From Massilia varians (GTDB lineage: Bacteria; Pseudomonadota; Gammaproteobacteria; Burkholderiales; Burkholderiaceae_D), in contig NZ_AP026966.1 of NCBI RefSeq assembly GCF_027923905.1, positions 3,907,001 through 3,971,000 of the forward strand: DNA of 64,000 bases. The letters run 5' to 3'. The translations under genes were made by a program, and so were the position numbers. The notes under the pieces were generated by a model. The model was given only the letters and a program-made list of their open reading frames with translations, did no database searches and was not told where the DNA came from. This document shows positions 53,294 through 62,253 of the stretch, in pieces. Numbering within the stretch: the stretch's first letter is position 1; every line of letters starts with the position of its first letter.

Positions 53294-55261
53294 ATGCGAC
53301 CAAGCGCCATCCTCCTTTGCGCGTCCCTGCTGGCGCTGCACCGTCCTTGCGTCGCCGCCCAGGGCGCGGAAGCTGCGGCCGGCGCCGCAGTACCGATCTC
53401 CGCTTTCGTCGACGAAGACAAATACAGGATCCCGCGCCTGTCGCCCGATGGCAAGCAGCTCGCAATCACGGTGCGCATTCCCTCGGGCGAGCGCACCGCG
53501 CCGGTCATCATGGTCTACTCGCTGCCCGACATGAAAGTCACCGGCGGCATCCGCCTGCCGGTGCACGAAGTCCCGCTGGATTACGACTGGGTCGGCAATG
53601 CGCGCCTGGTGATCGCACGCGGCTTCGAGCAGGGTTCGCGCACCACACTGCTGAATCACGGCGAACTGCTGGCCAGCGACATCGACGGCAAGAACCAGGT
53701 CTACCTGCACGGCTACCGCATGCCCACGACCATACTGCGAGGCGCGCGCCATCCCGACGATTACGCCACCGGCATCGTGGAAAGCGTGCCCCCGGAATAC
53801 AACGACCGTGTGTTCGTCTCGTCCCAGCTATGGGAAGGCGACCGCACCCAGCTTTACGACATCAACACCCGGAACAATGCGCGCAAGCTGATCGCCGACC
53901 TGCCGATGAAGGAACTGAATTTCCTGATCCAGAACGACGGCATGCCGCGCTTCGCCTTCGGCTACGACGCCGAGCTTCACGCCGTCGTGTTCCGCAACAA
54001 CCAGGCCAAGGGGGCCTGGGACAAGATCACCGGCATGGGCAGCCGGTACACGCCGCTGGCGTTTTCCCGCGACGACACCCGCTTCGCAGCGCTGTATTCG
54101 AAATCGGGCGAACCGGAGTCCCTGGTGGTGGAAGACGTGCGCAGCGGCGAGCGCAAGACACTGTACGCGGACCCGGTCGCTACGCCGCTGCGCCTGTACG
54201 GTGGACGTGGGGGCCTGCCCTTCGGCACCGTATCGAGCGTCGGCATTGCGCGCGCCAGTTATTTCGACGATGCAGACGAGGACACGCGCCTGCACAAGCT
54301 GCTGAGCCAGCAGTTCCCCGGCAACCTGGTCAACTTCGAGAGCGCCAGCAGGGATGGGCAGATCATGCTGTTCAGCGTGCGCAGCGACCGTGACCCCGGC
54401 TCCTATTACCTGTTCGACCGCAACACCGGCAAGGCCGACCTGCTGTTCGCATCCATGGAAGCGATCGAGCCGGACCAGATGGCCGAGCGCCGCCCCGTCA
54501 GCTACCGCGCGCGCGACGGCCTGGAAATCCATGGCTACCTCACCATACCGCGCCGCGCCGCAGGCGCGAAGCTGCCGCTGGTCCTGATCCCGCACGGCGG
54601 CCCGCACATCGTGTACGACAGCTGGTTCTTCGACACCGACGCCCAGTTCCTCGCCAGCCGCGGCTACGCCGTCCTGCAGCTCAACTTCCGCGGCTCGGGC
54701 GGACGCGGCCCGTCCTTCCAGCACGCCGGCTACCGCCAGTGGAGCGGCAAGATCCAGGACGACCTGGTCGACGGCGTCAAATGGGCGATCGCCCAGGGCG
54801 ACATCGATCCCCAGCGCATGTGCGTCTATGGCGCCAGCTTTGGCGCCTACTCGGCCATGATGCTGGCGGCGCGCGAGCCCGGCCTGTTCCGCTGCGCGGT
54901 GGGTTACGCGGGCGCCTACGACCTGAGCCTGCTGGCCAAGACCGATGACGCCGTACTCGACAAGCGCCTGCGCGCCGCCATCGCCCGCTTCGTCGGCACC
55001 GACCAGGCGGAACTGGAACGCAATTCGCCCGTGTCGCGCGCGGCAGACATCAAGGTTCCGGTGCTGCTGGTGCACGGCGGCCAGGACAAGCGCACGCCCG
55101 CCGCGCACGCCGAGCGGATGCGCCAAGCCCTCAGTGCCGCCGGCCGGCCTCCGGAATGGTTCTATGTCTCCGACGAGGGCCACGGCTTCTACGACACCAA
55201 AAACCAGACCGAGTTCTACCGCCGGCTCGAAACCTTCCTCGCCAAGCACCTCGGCAAGTAA
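53294..55261 (+). CDS. Secreted S9-family prolyl oligopeptidase
   Basis: The 655-residue protein has a signal peptide (AILLCASLLALHRPCVAAQG), a beta-propeller of about residues 40-390 (IPRLSPDGKQLAITV), and an alpha/beta hydrolase domain with S515 in YGASFGAYSAM, D598 in HGGQDKRT and H630 in DEGHGFYD. It cleaves small peptides in the periplasm. The S46 peptidase gene follows convergently, with a bidirectional terminator between. Together they may degrade oligopeptides. Confidence 0.9.
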   Translation: MRPSAILLCASLLALHRPCVAAQGAEAAAGAAVPISAFVDEDKYRIPRLSPDGKQLAITVRIPSGERTAPVIMVYSLPDMKVTGGIRLPVHEVPLDYDWVGNARLVIARGFEQGSRTTLLNHGELLASDIDGKNQVYLHGYRMPTTILRGARHPDDYATGIVESVPPEYNDRVFVSSQLWEGDRTQLYDINTRNNARKLIADLPMKELNFLIQNDGMPRFAFGYDAELHAVVFRNNQAKGAWDKITGMGSRYTPLAFSRDDTRFAALYSKSGEPESLVVEDVRSGERKTLYADPVATPLRLYGGRGGLPFGTVSSVGIARASYFDDADEDTRLHKLLSQQFPGNLVNFESASRDGQIMLFSVRSDRDPGSYYLFDRNTGKADLLFASMEAIEPDQMAERRPVSYRARDGLEIHGYLTIPRRAAGAKLPLVLIPHGGPHIVYDSWFFDTDAQFLASRGYAVLQLNFRGSGGRGPSFQHAGYRQWSGKIQDDLVDGVKWAIAQGDIDPQRMCVYGASFGAYSAMMLAAREPGLFRCAVGYAGAYDLSLLAKTDDAVLDKRLRAAIARFVGTDQAELERNSPVSRAADIKVPVLLVHGGQDKRTPAAHAERMRQALSAAGRPPEWFYVSDEGHGFYDTKNQTEFYRRLETFLAKHLGK

Positions 55262-55295
55262 GCCGGGACCGCTGCCTTCTGGACGCCCATAAGCA

Positions 55296-55326
55296 AACCG
55301 CCGCGGGATTGCTCCACGCGGCGGTT
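55296..55326. terminator. Bidirectional terminator hairpin between S9 and S46 genes
   Basis: AACCGCCGCG and CGCGGCGGTT make a perfect 10-bp stem around an 11-base loop. It lies between the two convergent peptidase genes, 34 bases after one stop and 29 bases from the other. Weak T-rich sequence flanks it. Confidence 0.6.
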
Positions 55327-55354
55327 GCCCAACCTTCCTCGCTTATTTCTTCGC

Positions 55355-57493
55355 TTACTTCTTCGGATACTTGATCGTCATTTCCTTCAGCAGGTTGTCG
55401 GCGTGGTCGACTTCCTTCATCACCCACAGCATGTAGCGGATGTCGACGTGGATCGCGCGCGTGATCGCGGTGTCGAAGTACCAGTCCTTGGTGATCGATT
55501 CATAGGTCGAATCGAAGTTCAGGCCCACCAGTTCGCCGCGCTTGTTCATCACGGCCGAACCCGAGTTGCCGCCGGTGGTATCGGCGCTCGACAGGAAGTT
55601 CACCGGCACGGTGCCCAGCACCGGGTCCTTGAACACGCCGTAGCGCTTGGCCTTGATGGCCTCGAGCAGCGCGTTCGGTGCGATGAACGGATCCTTGTTG
55701 GTGGCCTTCTCGACGATGCCTTCCACGGTCGTGAACGGGCCTTTCACCAGGCCGTCGCGCGGGGAGTACGGCGCCACGGTGCCGTAGGTCACGCGCAAGG
55801 TCGAGTTGGCGTCCGGGTAGACCGGCTTGCCCTGCGACTTCTTCCAGGCGATGACGGCCGCCATGTACTGCGGGATCACGCGTTCGAGGTTGCCGTCGAT
55901 CTCGTTGCGGCGGTTCTCCAGCACCATGCCGGTCTCGTGCAGGCGCACGGCGAGCTGGATGAACGGGTCGTTGGACTTGCGGAAGGCATCGGCATCCTTG
56001 CCAATCCAGGCCAGGCGCTTGGCGGTATCGGCCAGCTCGGTCGCCTTGTACATGGCGTTGAGGGCGTTCGGCGCCGGCAGCAGCCCGTCCAGGCCCTGCG
56101 GGTGCATCTTCGCATCGATGCGGGCATAGCGCGCCAGCGCGGCGCCCCAGCGGGCTTCGTCGACCTGGGGCACGAAGGACTGCTCGAGGCGGGTCAGGCG
56201 CGCCTTGATGAAGGACAGGTCGCGCTCCTGGTAGCCCGATTCGCGCTGCGCGTCCGGCTTCTGGCGCTCCAGCGCCAGGCGATACAGGGTGCGCGCGCTC
56301 TTGAGCAGGTCGCTGTGGGTCGCCTCAAGCCAGGCGGCTTCCTGGCGCGAGGCCGCCATGTCCTGGGCGATCACACCATCGAGCTCGCCCAGCAGGCCCT
56401 TGGCGCCCTTGCCGTTCTGCTTGTGCCAGGCGCGGAATTCGGCGTCCTGCACGTCCTTGATCGCGGCGATGTCCTTGCGCGCGAAGCCGTCCAGCAGGCC
56501 CTGGGTCTTCTTGAGCACGTTGTTCAGGCTCTTGGCCACGCTCGCATAGCGCACGTCCCAGGCCGGGTTGCCCATGGTGGCGGCCGAGATCACCGACAGG
56601 TCGGCGGTAATGCTGCCCACCTTGGCGGGGAAGTCGACGTCGCGCGCGAAGCGGATCTCGCTCGGCAGCTTGTAGCGGCTGGTGCGGCCCGGGTAGCCCG
56701 CCAGCAGGATCGGGTCGCCGTTCTTCAGCCCTTCGCTTGATACCACCAGGAAGTCCTTGGACTTGTAGGGCACGTTGTCGGGAGAAGGATCGGCCGGGCG
56801 GCCGTCCTTGCCGACGTAGGCGCGCAGGAAGGCGAAGTCGCCGGTCTGGCGCGGCCATTCGTAATTGTCGATGTCGCCGCCGAAGTTGCCGATGCGGTCG
56901 GACGGCGCATACACCAGGCGCACGTCGCGGATCATCAGCTGCTTGATGCGGTAGTACTCGAGGCCGCGGTGGAAGGCCGGCACCGAGCAGCGCGCCGATT
57001 TGTCGGTCTCGCATTCGGCCACCAGCGCCTTGATGCGCGACTCCACCAGTTCATGGCGCTCGCGGCCCGACAGGCTCGGGCTCAGGCCCTTGAGCACGCG
57101 GTCGGTGACGTTCTCGACCTTCTCGGTCACGTACACCAGGGTGTTGGGACCGCCCGGCAGTTCCTCGGCGCGCGACTTGGCCAGGAAGCCATTGACGATG
57201 TAGTTCTTCTCCGGAGTCGAATTGCGCTGGACCGCGCCGTAGGCACAGTGGTGGTTGGTGACCACCAGGCCATCCGGCGACACGAACGAGGCCGAGCAGC
57301 CGCCCAGCGAGACGATGGCGCTCATCGGATGCCGGCTCAGGTCGGCCAGTTTCTCGGCCGGGATGGTGATGCCGATGCGCTTGAGTTCGGATTTGAGTTG
57401 CGGCAGCTGGTGCGGCTGCCATTGGCCTTCATCGGCGAGCGCGAAATTTGCGGCGCCCATCAAGGCGACAGGCAGAACGAACGATTTGAACAA
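55355..57493 (-). CDS. S46-family dipeptidyl-peptidase (DPP7/DPP11-like)
   Basis: The protein of about 712 residues has a signal peptide (MFKSFVLPVALMGAANFALA) and a chymotrypsin-like S46 fold: GCSASFVSPDGLVVTNHHCAYG with the catalytic His, and TTGGNSGSAVMN with the catalytic Ser. It releases dipeptides from N-termini. The specificity residue after FD is Ser (FDSTYESI) instead of Arg (DPP11) or Gly (DPP7), so the preference is unsure. I prefer TTG 57493 with GGGG upstream; ATG 57550 would place the -10-like TATACT inside the gene. Confidence 0.83.
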   Translation of the reverse strand: MFKSFVLPVALMGAANFALADEGQWQPHQLPQLKSELKRIGITIPAEKLADLSRHPMSAIVSLGGCSASFVSPDGLVVTNHHCAYGAVQRNSTPEKNYIVNGFLAKSRAEELPGGPNTLVYVTEKVENVTDRVLKGLSPSLSGRERHELVESRIKALVAECETDKSARCSVPAFHRGLEYYRIKQLMIRDVRLVYAPSDRIGNFGGDIDNYEWPRQTGDFAFLRAYVGKDGRPADPSPDNVPYKSKDFLVVSSEGLKNGDPILLAGYPGRTSRYKLPSEIRFARDVDFPAKVGSITADLSVISAATMGNPAWDVRYASVAKSLNNVLKKTQGLLDGFARKDIAAIKDVQDAEFRAWHKQNGKGAKGLLGELDGVIAQDMAASRQEAAWLEATHSDLLKSARTLYRLALERQKPDAQRESGYQERDLSFIKARLTRLEQSFVPQVDEARWGAALARYARIDAKMHPQGLDGLLPAPNALNAMYKATELADTAKRLAWIGKDADAFRKSNDPFIQLAVRLHETGMVLENRRNEIDGNLERVIPQYMAAVIAWKKSQGKPVYPDANSTLRVTYGTVAPYSPRDGLVKGPFTTVEGIVEKATNKDPFIAPNALLEAIKAKRYGVFKDPVLGTVPVNFLSSADTTGGNSGSAVMNKRGELVGLNFDSTYESITKDWYFDTAITRAIHVDIRYMLWVMKEVDHADNLLKEMTIKYPKK

Positions 57494-57526
57494 GGTGGAC
57501 CCCAGATGAATAAAAAAGCACCCGGC

Positions 57527-57532
57527 AGTATA
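57527..57532 (-). promoter_or_regulatory. Possible -10 box of the S46 peptidase gene
   Basis: On the minus strand TATACT lies 34 bases upstream of TTG 57493. No -35 consensus is seen. Its position argues for the downstream start. Confidence 0.3.
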
Positions 57533-57581
57533 GCCGTGTTGGATATGCATGCGGTCGTTTTTTGGCGTAATGACGGGCAGT

Positions 57582-58991
57582 TCAGCCCTGCTCCTGGCCC
57601 GCGCGCCAGCCGCCGCCCAGGGCCTGGATCAGCGCCACCGCCGCTGCCTGGCGGTCGGCCTGCACCTGCACCAGCTGGCGGCGCGCATTCAGCGCGGTGG
57701 CCTGGGCCTGCACCACTTCCGAATAGCTCACCTGCCCCGCGCGGTAGCGGTTCAGGATCTGCTGCTCGACCTTGTCGGCGGCTTCGGAAGCCACCCGGGT
57801 CAGCTCCTGCTGCTGCTCCAGGACGCGGGTCGCGGTGAGCTGGTTCTCGACATCGGCGAAGGCCGTGAGCACGGTCTGGCGATAACGTGCGACCGTCGCC
57901 TGGTGGCGCGCCTCGGCCCCCGCCACGCTCGCGCGCGTGGCGCCGGCGTTGAAGATCGCCTGCGCCGCCGACAGCCCGAAGGACCAGGCGGCATGCGATG
58001 CCGAGAACAGGTCCGACACGCGGCTGCCGCCCGTGCCCAGCGAGGCCGACAGGCCGATGTTCGGGAAGTAGGCCGAGCGCGCGATGCCGATCTCCGCATT
58101 CGCGGCGGCCACGTCGCGCTCGGCGGCGGCGATGTCGGGGCGGCGCTGCAGCAGCAGCGACGGCACGCCCACCGGCACCGCCGGCACCGTCACCCGCCAT
58201 TCCGGCAGCGGAGCGAGGGTGAACTCGCTCGGGGCCTTCCCGACCAGCACCGCGATCGCGTGCTCGAACTGGGCGCGCTGGCGGCTGAGGCTCAACGCGT
58301 CGCTCTGCGCATTGGCCAGCTGGGTCTGGGCCTGCAGCACGTCGGTGCGGGCGACAATGCCGACGTTGTAGCGGTTGGTCGTGATCTGCAGCTCGCGCTC
58401 GTAGCCGGCGATGGTGCGCGCCAGCAGGCCGCGCTGGGCATCGAGGGCGCGCACCGCGAAGTAGTTCGCGGCCAGCTCGCCCTGGGCCGACAGGCGCGCG
58501 CTCGCCAGGTCCGCGGCAGTGGCCTCGGCATTGGCCTGGGCGCTGGTGACGCCGGCGCGCAGGCGGCCCCACACGTCCGGCTCCCAGCTGCCGCCGAGGT
58601 TCAGCCGGTAGGCATTGTCGGCGCCCTGCCCGCGCACGCCGGCGCGGTCTCCGGACAGATTCAGGTTCACGGTCGGAAACAGCGACGCGCGCTGCTGCGC
58701 CACCAGGGCGCGCGCCTGCGCATAGTTGGCGACCGCTACCGCCACGTTCTGGTTCGAGACCTCGATGCTGTCGGCCAGCGCGTTCAGCACCGGATCGCCG
58801 AACAGCTGCCACCAGGGACCGCGTTCGAGCGCATCGCTGGGCGCCGCCGGCACCCAGCCTTCGGCTTCCTTGTAGGCCGCCGGCTCGGGCGCGGTGGGGC
58901 GCTGGTAGGCGGGAGCGACGGCACAGCCGCCGGCGATGCCGGCGGCCAGGGCGACGAGGGAAAGGCGATACATGGCGTGGGTTCTCATCAT
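57582..58991 (-). CDS. RND efflux outer-membrane factor (OprM/NodT type)
   Basis: This 469-residue TolC-family lipoprotein has the lipobox AAGIAGGC (Cys near residue 23), the OEP domain repeats (WWQLFGDPVLNALADS, AVAVANYAQARALVAQQR, GLSASLGTGGSRVSDLF, YRQTVLTAFADVENQL) and an Arg/Gln-rich C-terminus. It forms the outer-membrane duct of the tripartite pump. It starts seven bases after the MdtC-like gene stop; the ATG at 58991 has no clear Shine-Dalgarno sequence, as expected from coupling. Confidence 0.88.
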   Translation of the reverse strand: MMRTHAMYRLSLVALAAGIAGGCAVAPAYQRPTAPEPAAYKEAEGWVPAAPSDALERGPWWQLFGDPVLNALADSIEVSNQNVAVAVANYAQARALVAQQRASLFPTVNLNLSGDRAGVRGQGADNAYRLNLGGSWEPDVWGRLRAGVTSAQANAEATAADLASARLSAQGELAANYFAVRALDAQRGLLARTIAGYERELQITTNRYNVGIVARTDVLQAQTQLANAQSDALSLSRQRAQFEHAIAVLVGKAPSEFTLAPLPEWRVTVPAVPVGVPSLLLQRRPDIAAAERDVAAANAEIGIARSAYFPNIGLSASLGTGGSRVSDLFSASHAAWSFGLSAAQAIFNAGATRASVAGAEARHQATVARYRQTVLTAFADVENQLTATRVLEQQQELTRVASEAADKVEQQILNRYRAGQVSYSEVVQAQATALNARRQLVQVQADRQAAAVALIQALGGGWRAGQEQG

Positions 58992-58998
58992 GGATTCG

Positions 58999-61900
58999 TT
59001 ATTTTGCCGGGATCGGCTGATCGAGGTCGGCGTGGCGGGTCAGCTCGTGCTCGTTCGGCTTCCTGGTGCGCAGCTTGTCGAGCAGGACGTAGACGACCGG
59101 CGTGGTGAGCAGGGTCAGGAGCTGGCTGGCGACCAGGCCGCCGATGATGGCGATGCCGAGCGGACGGCGCAGCTCCGAGCCTTCGCCGAAGCCGATCGCC
59201 AGCGGCAGCGCGCCCAGGGCGGCCGCCAGGGTGGTCATCAGGATCGGGCGGAAGCGCAGGATGCAGGCTTCGCGCACCGCTTCCACCGCGCTCAAGCCGC
59301 GCGCACGCTCGGCTTCGAGCGCGAAGTCGATGATCAGGATGGCGTTCTTCTTGACGATGCCGATCAGGAGGAAGACCCCGATCAGGGCGATGATCGAGAA
59401 CTCCATCCGGAACAGCAGCAGCGCCAGCACGGCGCCCACGCCCGCCGAAGGCAGCGTGGACAGCACCGTCACCGGGTGCACCAGGCTCTCGTACAGGATG
59501 CCGAGCACGATGTAGATCACGACGATGGCCGCCAGGATCAGCATCGGCTGCTCCTTGCTGGACTCCTGGGCGGCGCGCGCCGTACCCTGGAAGCTGCCGC
59601 GCACGTTGGACGGCATCGCGATGTCGGCTTCGGCCTGCTTCAGCGCGGCCTGGCCGTCCTCGAGGTTGTAGCCCTGGGCCAGGTTGAACGAGACGGTGGT
59701 CGACAGTTCACCGTCCTGGTGGTTGACCGAGGTCGGGGTCGAGCTTTCCGCGTAGCTGGCGATCGCGCTCAGGGGCACCATGGTGGTGGCGCCGGTAGAG
59801 AGCGCCGCTCCGCTGGCCGGGTCGCGCGCGGCCGTCAGGTTGGTGGACGAGCCTGCCGTGCCGGAGGTGGACTGCGCGCCGCCGCCGCTCCCCCCGCCAC
59901 GGGCCGGCACGTAGACGTCGCGCAGCGCTTCCGGCGACTGCGCATAGCGCTGGGCCACGCCCATGATCACCCGGTACTGGTTCAGTTCGTCGTAGATGTT
60001 GGCCACCTGGCGCTGGCCGAAGTTGTTGTACAGCGCGTTGTTGACGTCGCGCGTGCCGATGCCCAGGCGCGCCGCGGTGTCCTTGTCGATCGTGACGAAG
60101 GTCTCGACGCCGTTCTCGGCCTGGTCGGTGTCCACGTCCACCAGCGCCGGCTGGCGCTTCATCGATTCGGCCAGGCGCGTGGCCCATTGTTTCAGGTCGG
60201 CCGCATTGTCGCTCTTGAGCGTGTACTGGTAGGTCGAGTTGCTGGAACGCCCGCCCATGCGCAGGTCCTGCACCGGATTCAGGAAGATCGACACGCCGGT
60301 GACGCGCGCAAGCTTCGGACGCAGGCGCGCGATGACGGCCTGTCCGGTATCGCCTTTCGCACGCTCGTCGATGGGTTTCAGGTTAATGAACATGAAACCG
60401 CCGCCCGCGCGTCCGCCGCCGGTGAAGGCGACCACGGTGTCGACCGCCGGGTCGCGCCGGATGATGTCCACCAGCTGGCGCAGCTTGTCCTGCATGGCCT
60501 GGAAGGAGATGCTCTGGTCGGCGCGGATACCGCCGTTGAGCTGGCCGGTGTCCTGCTGCGGGAAGAAACCTTTCGGGGCCGCCGCGAACAGGTAGACGTT
60601 CAGGGCCACCACGAAGCCGAGGATGATCATCACCAGGAGCTTGCTGTCGAGCGCCCAGTCGAGCGCGTGCCCGTAGCCGCGCAGCACCCGGGCGAAGCCG
60701 CGCTCGGACCAGCGTGCGAGAACGCCCGGCTTCTTGTCCTTGTCTTCCTTGCGCAGCAGCCAGGCGCACATCATCGGGGTGGTGGTCAGCGAGATCACCA
60801 GCGAGATCATCACCGCCGCCGACAGGGTCACGGCGAACTCGCGGAACAGCCGGCCTACCTGCCCGCCCATGAACAGCAGCGGGATGAACACGGCCACCAG
60901 CGACAGCGAGATCGACAGCACGGTGAAGCCCACCTCGCGCGCGCCCAGCAGCGCCGCCTTCATGCGGTCCATGCCGGACTCGATGTGGCGCGCCGTGTTC
61001 TCCAGCACCACGATGGCGTCGTCGACCACGAAGCCGGTGGCCACCGTGAGCGCCATCAAGGACAGGTTGTTCAGGCTGAAGCCCAGCATGTGCATGACGC
61101 CGAAGGTGCCCAGCAGCGACACCACGGTGGCCACCGCCGGGATGACGGTCGCGCGCAGGCTGCGCAGGAACACGCTCACCACCAGCACCACCAGCAGAAT
61201 CGACAGCACCAGGGTGAATTCGATCTCATGCAAGGAGGAGCGGATCGAATTGGTGCGGTCCGACGCCACCTGCAGGGTCACGTCGCCCGGCAGTTGGGCC
61301 TGCAGGGTCGGCAGCAGCGCGCGCACGCCGTCCACGGTCTCGATGACGTTGGCGTCCGGCTGGCGCGTCACCAGCACGATGACCGCCGGCTGGCCGTTGA
61401 ACAGGCCGAGCGTGTTGACGTTCTCGACGCCGTCGATGACCTCGGCCACGTCGCGCAGGCGAATCGCCGCGCCGTCGCGCCAGGCCACGACCAGGTCGCG
61501 GTAGTCGGCCGCCTGCGGCCGGCCCTGGCCGGGGGTGCTGCCTTCCTTGCCGGCCGGCTGGGAATAGATCTGGAAGCGGTTGCCGGCGCCTTCGATCGCG
61601 CCTTTCGGGCGGTTGGCATTGGTGGCCTGGATCGCGGCGCGCACGTCCTCGCTCGACAGGCCGACCTTGTTGAGCGCATAGGGCAGCAGCTCGACGCGCA
61701 CCGCCGGCAGCGAGCCGCCGCCGATCTCGACATCGCCCACGCCCTTCACCTGGGCCAGGCGCTGCTGCACCAGGTTCGACACCGACTCGTAGATCTGGCC
61801 GGGCGAGCGGGTCTTCGAGGTGAGCGCCAGGATGATCACCGGCGCGTCCGAAGGGTTGGCCTTGCGGTAGGTCGGGTTGCTGCGCAGCGTGGCCGGCAAG

Positions 61901-62253
61901 TCGGCCCGGGAGGCATTGATCGCGGCCTGCACTTCGCGCGCGGCGGAGTCGATTTTCCGGTTCAGGTCGAACTGCAGGCTGACCCGGGTCGAGCCGTTGC
62001 TGCTGCTCGATGTCATCTCGTTGACCCCGGCGATCACGCCCAGCCTGCGCTCCAGCGGCGTGGCCACGCTCGAGGCCATGGTTTCCGGGCTGGCGCCGGG
62101 GAGCGAAGCCGACACCGAGATGGTCGGATAGTCGACCTGCGGCAGCGGCGAGACCGGCAGCACGAAGAAGGCGGCGATGCCGGCCAGCGCCAGGCCGATC
62201 GTCAAGAGGACGGTCGCGATCGGGCGTTCGACGAAGGGCCGCGACAGGTTCAT
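58999..62253 (-). CDS. mdtC: RND efflux permease, MdtC-type subunit
   Basis: The 1084-residue permease begins MNLSRPFVERPIATVLLTIG and has the RND pore and porter motifs: GFVVDDAIVVLENTARH with the proton-relay Asp pair in TM4, FREFAVTLSAAVMISLVIS and GIVKKNAILIIDFALEAER. A second half follows with a Gly/Ser/Thr-rich insert (about residues 785-815) that is unusual for the family. It overlaps the MdtB-type gene by four bases (ATGA). MdtBC pumps export bile salts, beta-lactams and novobiocin-like drugs. Confidence 0.9.
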   Translation of the reverse strand: MNLSRPFVERPIATVLLTIGLALAGIAAFFVLPVSPLPQVDYPTISVSASLPGASPETMASSVATPLERRLGVIAGVNEMTSSSSNGSTRVSLQFDLNRKIDSAAREVQAAINASRADLPATLRSNPTYRKANPSDAPVIILALTSKTRSPGQIYESVSNLVQQRLAQVKGVGDVEIGGGSLPAVRVELLPYALNKVGLSSEDVRAAIQATNANRPKGAIEGAGNRFQIYSQPAGKEGSTPGQGRPQAADYRDLVVAWRDGAAIRLRDVAEVIDGVENVNTLGLFNGQPAVIVLVTRQPDANVIETVDGVRALLPTLQAQLPGDVTLQVASDRTNSIRSSLHEIEFTLVLSILLVVLVVSVFLRSLRATVIPAVATVVSLLGTFGVMHMLGFSLNNLSLMALTVATGFVVDDAIVVLENTARHIESGMDRMKAALLGAREVGFTVLSISLSLVAVFIPLLFMGGQVGRLFREFAVTLSAAVMISLVISLTTTPMMCAWLLRKEDKDKKPGVLARWSERGFARVLRGYGHALDWALDSKLLVMIILGFVVALNVYLFAAAPKGFFPQQDTGQLNGGIRADQSISFQAMQDKLRQLVDIIRRDPAVDTVVAFTGGGRAGGGFMFINLKPIDERAKGDTGQAVIARLRPKLARVTGVSIFLNPVQDLRMGGRSSNSTYQYTLKSDNAADLKQWATRLAESMKRQPALVDVDTDQAENGVETFVTIDKDTAARLGIGTRDVNNALYNNFGQRQVANIYDELNQYRVIMGVAQRYAQSPEALRDVYVPARGGGSGGGAQSTSGTAGSSTNLTAARDPASGAALSTGATTMVPLSAIASYAESSTPTSVNHQDGELSTTVSFNLAQGYNLEDGQAALKQAEADIAMPSNVRGSFQGTARAAQESSKEQPMLILAAIVVIYIVLGILYESLVHPVTVLSTLPSAGVGAVLALLLFRMEFSIIALIGVFLLIGIVKKNAILIIDFALEAERARGLSAVEAVREACILRFRPILMTTLAAALGALPLAIGFGEGSELRRPLGIAIIGGLVASQLLTLLTTPVVYVLLDKLRTRKPNEHELTRHADLDQPIPAK

